64,000 nucleotides of DNA from Aphanomyces cochlioides (GCA_019828595.1 JAHQRK010000017.1:1488001-1552000), one strand, 5' to 3'. Numbered from the stretch's first letter, positions 1-10,403 are shown. A program made the numbers and translations. Notes: generated by a model not told the origin, from the sequence alone.

Positions 1-370
1 ACTCTAAAATCCTGTTCCAAACAGCCGAATCGTCTCCTAAATTCATTGTTTCATCGTTAAAAACAAAAGCATTCGGATCGTTCGAGCACAAGTGATAATA
101 GGCAAGCCCACAATTTGGCTCAGTTGTAAAGTTGTTGACCTTCCGAATCGTTTCAATCAATTCTAAATTGATGTCTGGAACACCTAGGACAAACTCCGAC
201 AGGCCATCCATATGTTTCACGTCGCGATTCGTCGTGATCAGTCCTCGATATGACGCTTTTGCAGTTGAGTCTTTTGCTCGAACAGCATCAGCCTGCTCCT
301 TAGAGAGATTTGATCTGCCAACGCGTCGCAGCATTGTCTCTTTGCTTCTGACAGCAGCTCTGTAGCTCAT
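1..370 (-). CDS. partial hypothetical protein, N-terminal 123 residues, runs off left edge
   Basis: An open frame begins at ATG 370-368 on the minus strand and stays open to the window edge, giving about 123 residues. The N-terminus is basic (MSYRAAVRSKETMLRRVGRS) and is followed by a stretch of the type LSKEQADAVRAKD, a style often seen at the start of Helitron or large transposon proteins in oomycetes. The rest (ending near NDETMNLGDDSAVWNRIL) has no motif I can name. I infer a transposon-encoded protein from style and from the repeat-rich surroundings, but the family is not established. The start is the first ATG in the frame. Confidence 0.4.
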   Translation of the reverse strand, partial: MSYRAAVRSKETMLRRVGRSNLSKEQADAVRAKDSTAKASYRGLITTNRDVKHMDGLSEFVLGVPDINLELIETIRKVNNFTTEPNCGLAYYHLCSNDPNAFVFNDETMNLGDDSAVWNRILE

Positions 371-997
371 CTTCGCTTGTTAACAGGGATATTGTTCCGA
401 CTCTTCGTCGGAGGGACAAGGAATACGGTGCAGAAACGTGGATTCAAGTGTGCACTGTCCCATTTCTGCTCTGTACTACTATAATACGTAGTATTATTAA
501 TAATAGTATGCATATTATGCATACTAGACTGTAATTAACAAAATATATGCATATTTTAACTTGATTAAAAAAAGAATACGAAAAATGCAACGGACAGACA
601 ATTAATCCATTGTGGTCTGGTAGACTAACGTCCCTACCAGTATAATATACCCTCTATAAACTTATGGACAATTAGAGAGGTTTTTCCTGTATTTGGAATT
701 GATTATTGAATTTTTATGATTGGCTAGTTTATTACCAATTACGTTCATTATTTTCAATCGGAATAAATTTTCCATCACTCATGAGGATGATGCAGCCAAG
801 CGTTCAATCTGCGCGAAAATGTACTCAAAGCATGTCTATTGCCATCCTCTATTGAGCGATTATGCCATCGTGTGAATTTGATATCGAGGTATCAATCGGT
901 GGCGATAAAATATTCGAGGAATTGCCTGGGATTGGACGACGTTGTTGCCCTTGAAGCGGGAAGTCCGTGGATTGCTTTGAAAGACATGTGAATCCAC
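371..997. other. AT-rich intergenic stretch without a gene
   Basis: No credible coding frame was seen on either strand. The segment near 480-540 is rich in short palindromes of the ATGCATAT and TAATAATA kind. The remainder is low-complexity AT-rich DNA. Confidence 0.5.
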
Positions 998-1190
998 AAC
1001 ATGTTTGACGATTACGACTCCAATCTGGTTGAAACGGATTCAGACAATACGCGCTCAGACATGTGAATCAAAGAGCAGACAGGCGTGAAACATTGCCAAA
1101 ATATGGCTGTGGAGCTCAAACACAATAATCGTGGCGATAGCAGTCTACAGGTAAATTTTCAGCTCATTGATCGCTCACACAATTGAAGTC
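998..1190 (+). pseudogene. internally deleted fragment of the TPR/IQ gene at 12.7-13.6 kb
   Basis: Two short blocks match the TPR/IQ locus in the same orientation. Bases about 998-1054 resemble 12707-12760, just upstream of its start codon. Bases about 1098-1190 resemble 13519-13615, the end of its fourth exon and the following intron. The ~760 bp between them in the full gene are missing here, and several substitutions are present. It is therefore a dead, internally deleted copy. It lies beside the degenerate copies of the EWExxxP gene, the same neighbour arrangement found at 11-13.6 kb. Confidence 0.75.
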
Positions 1191-1245
1191 ATGTTAAACT
1201 ACGAATTGCGTCCATGTACCACTTGTCTAAGGCCTATAGCGATGA

Positions 1246-1507
1246 ACGATGGGGGACGTGTTTAATGCGCTTTCCAAGGGGTCGCGTCCAAAGCAAGCCG
1301 GCATTCCTCCACTACCTAGTCTTTTTACTGATGACGAATTGCGGACGCTGAAAAGACTAATCGTGAATGCGTATGTTTGCGTCTGCGTTGAGTCTTTTCA
1401 GCGCCCGCAATTCGTCATCAGTAAAAAGACTAGGTTGTGGAGGAATGCCGACTTGCTTTGGACGCGACCCCTTGGAAAGCGCATTAAACACGTCCCCCCA
1501 TCGATGC
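1246..1507. repeat. long hairpin: inverted repeat of a gene exon, arms of about 105 bp
   Basis: The arm at about 1246-1353 (starting CGATGGGGGACGTG) is almost the reverse complement of about 1399-1507, with only a few mismatches. The spacer is about 45 bp. Both arms carry the last-exon segment of the EWExxxP-repeat family (MGDVFNALSKGSRPKQ). Transcription across it would give a long double-stranded hairpin. Confidence 0.85.
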
Positions 1508-2235
1508 ATCGCTGTAGGTACATGGATGCAATTCGTCGGGTATATTGCATCATGCTTTGCTGGATGCCCCAACACTCGCTCCCTTGTATGCCAAATGTTT
1601 GTTGCTTGAAACTACAGACATTAAGTCCGTGAAGAATATGACGAAACTTGATTCTTTTGGATAACTCCTGAACTGCCATCAATCTCTTATCTGCTTCTTT
1701 CAGAAGCTCGATCAACTGTCTGCGCTCGGGATGGCGAGCATTGTGATTTGGATGGCCCGATTTCCACTCATGCAACGCGTCAAATGCATGGCGGCGTAGG
1801 CTCGTTGCATTTTTAACGGCTTTCGAGCTGGCTGTGCGATTCGCCCATGCTACGAAAGTTGTGAGAGGGGGATTCGCCAATGCTTACTGGTTCTTTCAAT
1901 CGATCCAGCTTCTTCTTGGGCCTCATTCCACCGATTCCCCACGTCAGTAAGGAGCATCTTCAACTGGATGTGTTGAACATTCCATGTCTTGTAACCAGGA
2001 TGCTCTTCCTCCCATTCGGTCAATCCCTTCAGAACCATGTTATAGCGCCACTCTGTTTTGTCAATGCGCCACTCTGCCATGTCAATCATAGCGTCTTGAG
2101 ATTCCACGTCTACATTGATTCATAAATGCAAGGCAGTGTCCGATGGAGCTTACCCTTGGCCTCAGCCACGTCTGTTGCATCCCGACACGCACGTTTCCAC
2201 ACCATTTCAGCATCAAAGAGCGACCGGTTGAGTTG
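1360..2235 (-). pseudogene. EWExxxP-repeat family gene, degenerate copy B
   Basis: Reading on the minus strand, this copy has a partial repeat 1 (about 2235-2140, NRSLFDAEMVWKRA), repeat 2 (about 2107-1900, LTEWEEEHPGYKTWNVQH), repeat 3 (about 1880-1660, ALHEWKSGHPNHN, QLIELLKEADKR) and the start of the last exon (about 1510-1399, MGDVFNALSKGSRPKQ). Repeats are separated by short intron-like gaps. It begins abruptly by fusing to the truncated last exon of copy A and ends inside the hairpin at 1246-1507. It keeps an intact frame at a site (VKNAT, near 1812) where copies A and C have lost one base. Family function is unknown. Confidence 0.7.
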
Positions 2236-2239
2236 CTTA

Positions 2240-3395
2240 TTTGCCCAGGGTTTGCATAGTGAATTCGTATGTTTGTATCAGCGTTGAGTCCACTCAGCGC
2301 ATCCCATTCGTCTGTCGTAAAAAGATCTGGGAGTGGTGGGAAGCACCGTTTCTTTGGACTCGACCCTTTGGTACGAGCTCTCAACACGTCCCCCATCGTT
2401 GCATCGCTGAAGGCTGTAGGGAAGTCGTACATCGCTGCAAACCGTCGCGCAGCTGCATCCAAAATTCTTCTACTAGATGCCCCAACGCTCGTACTCTACA
2501 AATGTTTCTTGCTTGAAACTACGGACACTCACTTCATGAAGAATATGACGAAACTTACTGATTCTTTTGGATAACTGCTGAGCTGCCATCAATCATTGAT
2601 CCGTCTGTCTCTGAAATTTCACCAACTGCTCATACTCAGACTCGTGATTATCGTAGTTTGGGTGTTCCAACTCCCACTCCCTTAACGCAGCAGATACATG
2701 CTCGCACATCCGCAATGCATTTTTACGGCGTTCCGGCTAGCTGTACCGTCCACCGATACTACGTAACTCGTGTGAAGTAGAGGTCGACGATGCTTACCGA
2801 TGCTATCGATCAACCGAGCAACCTCTTGGGCTTCCTTCCACCGATTCTTCACGTCACCGAGAAGCATTTTCAACTGGATGTGTTGAATATTCCACGTCTT
2901 GAAGCCGGGGCGGTCTTGCTCCCATTCGGTCAATCCTTCCCGAACTTTGTCATAGCGCCACTTGGCCTTGTCTTTTTCGATGCTAGCGTCTTGAGATTCC
3001 GAGTCTGTTTTGATTCATGAATGCAAGGCAGTGTTCATGAAGCTTACCCTTGGTCTCATCCACCGCCGCTGCGTTCAGCCGTGCATGTTTCCACACCTGC
3101 TCCGCATCATAGAGCGACTGGTTGAGTTGCAGGTAGGTAGGATTCCATGGCCTCAACTCAGGGTTCGCAAGTTCCCATTCGTTCATCGGGCTTTTTCTTG
3201 ATTGTATTGAAGCTTTGCTCGTTCGTAGTGTCGGAGTAGCGCTAAGTTTGTTTTCACCATTGCTTTGTTGTGGCTTGTCGTTCGATGTCTGTGCTCAGTA
3301 ACGTGGGAGCTCGCTTGCTTGTCTTGAGAATATTGAATGGGCTCGGCTGAAATGGTTGTGGTGCTGTGGGCATGATGATGTAGATCTTGCGGCAA
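2240..3395 (-). pseudogene. EWExxxP-repeat family gene, copy A (left arm of the inverted duplication)
   Basis: Minus-strand order: segment with KTNLALLRHYERAKLQYNQEK (about 3250-3190), repeat 1 (3186-3040, MNEWELANPELRPWNP), repeat 2 (about 3000-2800, LTEWEQDRPGFKTWNIQH), repeat 3 (about 2740-2590, ALREWELEHPNYD), and a last exon beginning MDAAARRFAAMYDFPTAF that breaks off near 2240. Each repeat is about 55 residues with pattern EWExxxPxxxxW followed by QLxxLLxxA and WxxA. Two single-base deletions break the frame, one between QEKA and MNEWEL (near 3188) and one at the start of repeat 3 (near 2730). Both are shared with copy C. No known domain was recognised. Confidence 0.75.
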
Positions 3396-3602
3396 GACTA
3401 CGTGAGTTGAATGTACAGAGTAGCAATAAACAATCCAAGCCTGTTGAAATCCTGAAGCCAGGTCTGGAAAATTGATGTAGCATTAATCCATGAAGTCTGC
3501 ATATGTCGCAGTAACTCGTTCTTCGAAATCCGAGTATGGGCATCACATCTCAACTGCATCATGTATCGATGTCGTGATGATAATTCATTGTATACGGTAA
3601 GA
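2656..3602. repeat. left arm of a ~0.95 kb inverted duplication
   Basis: This arm is essentially the reverse complement of about 10404-11354. Translations of long stretches are identical, and even single-base deletions are shared. The inner boundary is at GGTAAG (3597-3602), after which the flanks differ. The outer boundary is near 2656, where identity drops to paralogue level. Confidence 0.9.
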
Positions 3603-3604
3603 GC

Positions 3605-3880
3605 ATGCCCAACGCGGCCACGCTAACCCACTAACCACATAGAATTTAGCGTTCTAGCGTGGCAAATTCAAGCCCAACGGTGTCACGCTAAAAATAGCGT
3701 GTAACGAAATTCTAGCGTGCACGCTAGTATTTCCACTAGATTTGGCGTGGTGAATAGCGTCTGGCGTGGTCGATGCCATATAGTCCCGAAACGTAGAGGA
3801 TATGACCGTTGGTCTTGCTCGGGCAATCTCGCCAAATTTTGAGTGAGTAACGCACGCTAGATTGGATTTAGCGTGACACA
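3605..3880. repeat. cluster of TAGCGTG/CACGCTA heptamers
   Basis: The heptamer TAGCGTG or its complement CACGCTA occurs about eight times in both orientations (for example near 3619, 3653, 3687, 3700, 3714, 3722, 3847 and 3866), with further one-base variants. Part of it overlaps the degenerate 3' end of the hAT transposase. Subterminal short repeats that bind transposase are typical of hAT elements, so this is probably the subterminal region of the element at 3.65-5.56 kb. Termini were not found. Confidence 0.6.
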
Positions 3881-5556
3881 AGCCGCAAGCGAGTTGTGAG
3901 GTTGGAATCTTCAAGAGAATGGCTGCAGCGGATGCCAATGTTGGAAATTTTTCGATGCCAATGCTCCCCCACCACGCATATGGATCAAGTTGTTTGATCA
4001 GATTCGATTGGTCGCCTGTCGCATGAGCCACGAAAGACATATAGTCCTTCATCTCTTGAACAACTGTTTTCTTGCTTGATGCCAGACCGCGGCTGTTAAT
4101 GCTGTGCTTTGGCAGCAGCTTCATGACTTCATAAAGGTCACTCTTGCCATCAGCATCGGTGTACATACCGCGGGTACCATATTTTGGATTGAGAAAATAC
4201 GCAAAGCCCATAGATGGTGTGTGGATAAAACCCCAACGATCCAAAGCAAGTGACTTCAGTTCGGCGTCCGAATTCCAAAGAAACATCAGCTCGACAAATG
4301 ACGCGTAAACATCGGATAGCAACGCTGAATCTGATTCGAGTCGCCCAATAAGTGCCGATGTAGGACGAAGAGCCGATACAAAGGCGGCACATCCATGCCA
4401 GAATGCGGGGTCTTGGACATAAGAGATAAATTCATTTCGTTTGACCGCCTGTGTTCCGCCAATACGCGTCACACTTGGATGGGTAGCAAGTTGTTCGAGA
4501 ATATGTTGGTTGTCAATGACTCTCTGCACGCAATTGACATGGGTATACCACCTGGTTTCACCAACAAACACAAGTGTACGTGCCTTGTCCAAGTGGCCAG
4601 ATGATTGATGCTCTGACTGGATGCTTCGAAACCGGTCCAACACTTGTGCGCGCTACATGACAAAAGCGGTGATGGCCTTGGCTTGCTCGAGCGGCTCAGC
4701 GAAGCGCGCTAACTTCGACACATCCTTGACAAGTAAATTCAACGTATGCGCAGCACACCCATTACAAATGACCTGAAGGTGTCTTTCTTCAATGATTGCC
4801 CACGCTCCTCGCATGCTTGGAGCGTTGTCAGTAACGACAGAGACAACTTTCTTGAATCCGATCTTCTCAATGACATCCAAGATGTCGTTTGCAATGGCTT
4901 GAGCTGTTTGAGCTTCATCTCTTGTAGGCTTGATGTCCACGACAATTGGCCGGCTGTCCGAATTCGGCGTGTATGCAACAAAGTTGACCAAATGTTGTCG
5001 TCTGACGTTGCTGAATCCATCGGAAACCAAGTGGACAAAGTTGGATGAGTCCAAGTGTCTTGATGTCTCACGAGAATGCTCCTGATACGCTGCGTCCAGA
5101 AGTGCACCTCGTTCGTATACGCTTGCTGCTTGGTGGCTGGTAGGCGGGTCGAAGCGCCGCGTGATACTCCTTCCAGGCAGTTGAATGGGCAACAGCAAAT
5201 GGAATCCCAGTGTCATAAAAGAGACGGGCACACGCTTTATCCAACATCGCTTTGTCTCGATCGTTGGTTCGGTCCACAAACTGTTGCATGTGCACTTGCC
5301 TTGTCGCAGCCGATGGCGTTTGTGGATGAAATATGCTAACGCCAGTGTGACTCAGCTTTTGTTTCTTGAAGGAGTCTGCTGGAAACGCGTCCTTGACGTC
5401 TTGAGGGGCCTGAGTGCACGCACGCCAATGCATGGCCCAACGTGTTCTATGTGCTGAAGGGATGCCGTTGTTGCAATAGCGACACGATATCTTGCGGCCA
5501 GATCCACTGCCACTCTTGATGACACAGTTGTCCAGGCTCAGTCTTGAAGGAGTCAT
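3654..5556 (-). pseudogene. hAT-superfamily transposase relic (BED finger, DUF659-like core)
   Basis: The minus-strand reading begins with a BED-type zinc finger (CRYCNNG...HRTRWAMHWRAC, about 5480-5400). It continues through a hAT N-terminal motif (ALRPAYQPPSSKRI, near 5150), a DUF659-like core (LVSDGFSNVRRQH..., VTDNAPSMRGAW) and a C-terminal part with DPYAWWGS. A frameshift lies near 5120-5130, where the frame must change to continue with GALLDAAYQEH. An in-frame TAG sits at 4653-4655, with good reading on both sides. The C-terminal dimerisation region is eroded after IPTSQ. It is a dead element; no terminal inverted repeats or target duplication were found. Confidence 0.85.
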
Positions 5557-5999
5557 TGCAGTATGAAAGATACATAGGCGACATGGGAGTTATAATAACT
5601 GCTATATGATGTCTAAATATATCATGTGGTTGCGATACGTGCAACTTTACCCAAATTTAGTACCATTTGCAACGTACAATTACGTACCTGTAATCATTAC
5701 ACTCGCTCGACACTGCCCCGACACTGCCCCGACACAGTTAGTACTATAAATTTACAAGTTCAATAAAAATAATATTGATGTCAAAAATATTATTGGAAGA
5801 AATAAATTATTTGCGAGCATTAGTTAATCATTACGTCTGATATCCTCTGCGCACACACCATTCATTTCAAAAGTTACCATGGTGGTGACCACAGACGATG
5901 ACGAAGAGTTCTTCCCTGTGGATATCTCACTAGCTGGAGGGTGCGGGAATTAGTCAACAAATGCGTAATGTAAACCAAAAAGACGTGTATTCATTTTAT
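5557..5999. other. intergenic, no gene recognised
   Basis: The segment is AT-rich. A short direct repeat of GACACTGCCCC lies at about 5708-5735. A 25-codon open frame begins at ATG 5879 (MVVTTDDDEEFFPVD) but has no support beyond being open. Confidence 0.4.
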
Positions 6000-6881
6000 C
6001 TAGACTGAAAACAGAGGTGAATCGTTCTCAAGTGTCATTTGGACGACATTAGCCACAGCATGGAAGCAGATTAAGTGTAAATTGAGTTCATGACGAAACA
6101 TTTGCCGCAGGGCACCCAATTGCTTCAAACGACTGTTGACTGTTTCATGACGTGACATAATTAATTTTTGTTGTTGAGTTGATTGTGGCTGTGAATTGGG
6201 TGTAATAAAATGAGGATCTCCCGAGTAATCGCGATCGGCAATAGCAGTCTCATGAGGCGCAAATGCGTTGACAAACGAGCTTCTAGCTAGAGAAATATCT
6301 GGCCAGGTAGCACAAGGCACTCCCCCATTCACCCAAACAATATATCCAGTCCGAATGCATACCCCAACTTCATACCTCAATCCCGCGCCATGAAATTTGT
6401 GGGAGTACCACATCGGGTCGAATGGCCTTGGCTCGTTTATTCTTCAGTCAATGTCGTCAAGGGAAACAAATACAGTTGCGCCATCCAATGCATTTTGAAA
6501 GCGGTTCTCCCAAACAATCTAATGTTAATGTTATATTATGATATCATACTAATGTACCGTCTCGAGTTGAGATAAGTGCACGATCCATGCCCATGACCAT
6601 TTACGAAACGTTTTTTCGTCCACGCCTGCGAGAGTTGCGTGGACAGTCTCGGATGCATAAAGCCTGAGAAACATGAGGGCCCACATCAAGTGAATCACAC
6701 TTGTGGTTTGACATTCATGTGGCTTTTCCACCCACAGAAGAGCAACAATCATGGGTTCCACACCAAAAAGAGCACGAAATCTGCGTCGACAGTAGGGCAC
6801 GTCGCTAACAGCATGTTGGCGGCGAAGCATAGCAGCTCCCGCACTCCAAATCTTGTCTAGGAGCTCGTCAGTGTCGCTCAT
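6000..6881 (-). pseudogene. PIF/Harbinger-like DDE transposase with one nonsense codon
   Basis: Exon 1 (about 6881-6558) reads MSDTDELLDKIWSAG... to HLSQLET. A 39-bp intron (6557-6519, GTACAT...ATTAG) follows. Exon 2 reads IVWENRFQNALDGATVFVSL, then DDID, an in-frame TGA (6446-6444), and RINEPRPFDPMWYSHKFHGA, ending DSPLFSV at 6000. The string SLD-x-ID-x-RINEPRPFDP-x-WYSHKF is the hallmark of a DDE transposase group common in oomycetes, and the stop replaces a residue within it. A second acidic motif (AIADRDYSGDPHF) is visible. The frame is otherwise intact, so the copy died recently or is assembled with one error. Assignment to PIF/Harbinger (DDE_Tnp_4-like) is by motif style. Confidence 0.75.
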
Positions 6882-7564
6882 CTCGAGCTTCTCAAAATGT
6901 AAAATGAGCCTATTTTACAAATGTTAAAACAGCAGATTTAATTTGTATAATTCTGTGAAATGACAATTATAACATAATATTTCGATTATAACATGTGCGA
7001 TAGTTAGTCATAATTTGTGACTAACATTGTTAGCTTCTAAAGAAAGTACATGACTTTAACGGCGTTATTCTCGTCGCTGGGTGCGAACTGTACACCACAA
7101 ATACACTCAAAATACTGACACAGCTTGCGAGCATCTAAGCGACCTGTCTTTTACCCTGATTTTGACATTTGGACCTAGGTACAAAGCCTTAAACATGCTT
7201 AATTTGCGAAAGATAACATACTTTGAGGTTTGACATCTTCTTCATTTGAACGAGATGTGATGCCATTTATAAATGCATGCAAAGAAGAGAAGCTGTACTA
7301 TCTGGGAACGAAGTTTGGTTTCGGTTGATGAACTCTAGATAGTTATTCTGCTTTGAAAACCACTCTTAGCCTTCAAATCGTGGATAACTTGAAGTTGACC
7401 AACTTTTTCTCGCCAAAATTTGTCGAAAATTCTATTATATAACAATATTATAATAAGAACCACCACCAACATTACTTTATAAATCCAGAAGTGCCCAAAC
7501 TTCATTATGTCCGGATAAAATTCCGTATAAGGACACATTTTGCGCGGGGTTTCTCATTCTAGAA
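6882..7564. other. intergenic, AT-rich, no gene recognised
   Basis: No coding frame with protein-like character was seen. The segment separates the transposase relic from the orphan gene starting at 7565 and should contain the promoter of the latter. Confidence 0.4.
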
Positions 7565-8379
7565 ATGTCCGCGCGCTGGACAAGTGACTGCCGAGCACAG
7601 ACAGTACTTCAAAAACTCGTTGAAGAAGGCAAGATCGACGGGAGCACAGAGCCACAAGAAGCACGCGCGTTTGCTCCCGAAATATTCCGTCAATACAACA
7701 ATCAGATGTTCGCTTTACATCTCCGGAAGACGAAAATGGCAAACAGTAAGTCGATTTCGTCGGAGAGTCTCATAGACATTTGTAATTTAATATAGATCTA
7801 CGTCTTTCAACGAAGCGAGCTAAGCTTTCACGAACACAGGACGACGACTGTGAAATTCCTCAACTTGGAAAGCACCAAGTCTCAAATGTGTCGTCGACAA
7901 AAACTAGACCTGAAAACGAAAACATTTCCCTGCGGAATCCAGGCTATCTGGCAGTGCCATATATGGATTCAAAGACTCACGAGTGGTTCGTGAGTGTTGC
8001 ATTAACACTCACATGGGGGGTTCAGAATGGGACGATTGAAATTACACCCGAAGATCCCTCAACCCTTGTGATTTCTTATGAATTGGCTCCTGCACTCATT
8101 GGAGTGTGGGATTATTTTGAAAAGGAGCTCAATGAAAGACCCACGACAAAATTATGGGCAAGAGCAAATGCTTTTGCTACTGCAATGGAAGAGCTCAAAG
8201 GAAGCTTTGGTGCTCTTCCAGTTTCTACTCAAGTTATTGATTTGCCACGCCCTGTGTTACCGCACAAGTCTCGATTCAATGTGACTCCTGGCGGCGGAGG
8301 TAAAGAATTATTGATGTTTGAATTCAAGGCACAGGTTGGAAGAGGCCAAACTGCTACGATTGAGATGCATGTCATTTGA
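7565..8379 (+). CDS. two-exon hypothetical protein, orphan family
   Basis: Exon 1 runs 7565-7745 and exon 2 7796-8379, joined by a 50-bp intron (7746-7795, GTAAGT...ATATAG). The join keeps frame in phase 1 and gives about 254 residues. The N-terminal third is charged. The middle is basic (LRLSTKRAKLSRTQ). The C-terminal ~150 residues look like a folded domain with LRNPGYLAVPYMD, WFVSVALTLTWGVQNG, a short TPGGGGKELLMFEFKAQ segment and an end at EMHVI. I do not recognise the family and see no catalytic motif, signal peptide or membrane segment. The gene sits among transposon relics, so it may be mobile-element associated, but nothing in it proves this. Confidence 0.65.
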
Positions 8380-8466
8380 GTATTTCTAATGTGTCAATGA
8401 AAACTTGGTTTGGTTCGTTTACATTTAAGTCAGTCATGTCATGACCTGTTCCCGCATCCTCCTGAG

Positions 8467-8970
8467 ATACATTCACTTCTAAGCGTTACGCGACCTGCTC
8501 GAGAGGCCCGCCCCCATCAAGATTTCAAGAAGTATACCAAGTTGAATCGACCAGACGAGTGCAGCGTCGAGCACAGTCGAATTCACGATCAGGTTAATTA
8601 TTCTAATATATTCTATTGTATCTCATGTTGTTCTTAAGGCGTAGACATTATCCCGTGGGTCCAGGACTCAGACAACTTTTGTAATGTCCAAGGTTGTCGA
8701 AACAAAGTCCGATCTGAAGGCGTTTGCAGAAGTCACGGTAAACGATGCAGCGTTTTAGACTGCGAGCGAGCTGCGAGAGTCCGTGGCCTTTGTGGAAGGC
8801 ACGGAGGAGAGAGATTTTGCGAAGTTCAAGGATGTCATAAACTAGTGTATGCTAGGAATTTATGTAGACAGCATGGTGGCGATAGGCCATGCATCATTGA
8901 AGGCTGCGATAGACGCAGATTTATGCATTCTAGATGTAGACTCCATTGTAAGGAATGTACAAGTTCATAA
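8467..8970 (+). CDS. WRKY19-like zinc-finger protein, four CxxxGC...HGG repeats (5' end uncertain)
   Basis: Bases 8639-8970 encode four tandem Cys/His repeats: CNVQGCRNKVRSEGVCRSHG, CSVLDCERAARVRGLCGRHG, CEVQGCHKLVYARNLCRQHG and CIIEGCDRRRFMHSRCRLHC, ending at TAA 8968-8970. Each has the pattern C-x4-C-x~10-C-x2-H. Such repeats are abundant in oomycete 'WRKY19-like' zinc-finger proteins and are thought to bind zinc. A 46-bp intron (8593-8638) joins to an upstream exon (from about 8467) reading SKRYATCSRGPPPSRFQEVY. That exon begins after an AG acceptor-like site, so the true first exon and start codon lie further upstream and were not identified. The protein seen is about 150 residues. Confidence 0.65.
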
Positions 8971-9051
8971 TGAATGAGAAAAGCGTCTTATATCATTACA
9001 ACGTACACTAATGTACACTACATTTTACTGTACACATTGTACGTCCATTCA

Positions 9052-9240
9052 CTAATTCCATGGCCTAAACTCAGGGTTCGCAAGTTCCCATTCGTTCATC
9101 GCGGCTTTTTCTTGATTGTATTGAAGCTTTGCTCGTTCGTAGTGTCGGAGTAGCGCTAAGTTTGTTTTCCCCATGCTTTGTATTTCATCAACGGGCATTT
9201 CTTCCAAGAAGGCAACCAATTCGGAAATGATTACATGCAT
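9052..9240 (-). pseudogene. EWExxxP-repeat family, 5' fragment D with intact reading frame
   Basis: The fragment encodes KTNLALLRHYERAKLQYNQEK, then AAMNEWELANPEFRPWN, and stops where similarity ends near 9055. Unlike the two inverted arms it keeps the extra base that joins QEKAA to MNEWEL in one frame, so it represents the ancestral reading. Upstream the reading differs from the arms (ISELVAFLEEMPVDEIQSMG). It is a truncated relic. Confidence 0.75.
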
Positions 9241-9540
9241 CCTCGCTCAAATTAATTCTCGACCAATCACCGAGCACTGCCGCAGACAGAAAAGAACTCG
9301 AAACAACTGGCAGAACATAGACATCATCAACGTGGTACCGATCTTTTGGCAAGTTTCTCAGAGCCACTGAGCATTATCATTTGGGACAACTAGCATAGCG
9401 GCCCGCTCTTCGCCCGGGGTTTGAAGTGTTTCTAATTTCCCTATAATTTTTTCGGCTTTTCTATTCAATTTGATTGTTGCTTTGGTATGTTTCATAAAAA
9501 CTTTTTGATTTTTCTTCGCTACCCACTCCGTCTTTGCCAA
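9190..9540 (-). other. possible coding relic upstream of fragment D
   Basis: Two protein-like readings occur on the minus strand. One (9540-9358) is MAKTEWVAKKNQKVFMKHTK followed by RKAEKIIGKLETLQTPGEER. The other, in a second frame (about 9365-9190), reads LRNLPKDRYHVDDVYVLPVV...SRINLSEDACNHFRIG. They would need a frame change near 9360 to join. I do not recognise either part. Both may be exons of the lost gene to which fragment D once belonged. Confidence 0.3.
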
Positions 9541-10403
9541 AAATTATTTGTAGAGAACAGTAATCAATCCAAGCTTTCCCTGAGACGCTCTAGAGATGTC
9601 GAGCTATGCCTACCATGCTTCGAAATTCCTCACATCACTTGTCCACCCCGACTGGATTCCCAAGGCGAGTTGACTCTTCCTCTCCTGGGCTTGGGATAGT
9701 TTATATGACGACCAATAAAAAGTATTAATTACAACTTATCCGTAAAATTTTCGCTATCACTCCTCCTTGTTTTTTACACTTTTTAACTGAAGACGGACAC
9801 ACAGATTTACTCAATCTTTCCACCTGCTCAAAATAAGGGGGTTTCTATATAGGGGGTTTCAAAGCTGAAATGAATATATATAATATTTTTGAGAAGGTGG
9901 AAAGATTGAGGGAACACTGTATAACAATGCATTCATTCCTTGAAACCCAGCTTGCTCAAGGGTGAGGCGGTGGATAAAGCAGTCCAAACCGAAGCAGCTG
10001 GTCACAGTTGCCCATTTGACCAATCAGATAACCAGAAGGGTCCATGTATTGCTATTATTAGTAGTAAAGATTATGGACCAGGCAGTTGGCCATCCACATC
10101 CATGCGGGCAAGGATGTCCAACCATGAAAGCGAGTCTTCAAAACCACTTTTGCACAGGAGCTGTGGTAATGGTTTTTCATTCGTAGCCGCCTCACTGCAG
10201 CACGCCAACAAGGAGAACTGGTTATTGAAATATTCAGTCACTTTTTCATACGTGTGAGCCCGATTTGGAAGCCCACTATGCGTCAGGAATACACGCTTAC
10301 GCGCCGTCTTTGGTAGTGGTAAATTACTTCAGTGTATGTCGTCAATTCCGACTTCTCTTTCCACGAAAGAGGTGAAATTTTGTGCTTGCTCGACAAGTTC
10401 ACC
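9541..10403. other. intergenic, no gene recognised
   Basis: Several open frames of 70-105 codons occur but have no domain character. The minus strand near 10240-10070 has a moderately protein-like stretch (LPQLLCKSGFEDSLSWLDIL) ended by stops, possibly a gene relic. Confidence 0.35.

Noticed and set aside
1398..1880. 160-codon minus-strand frame as one gene
   Set aside because: Only its first ~77 residues belong to the repeat family. The rest runs through an intron and into the hairpin.
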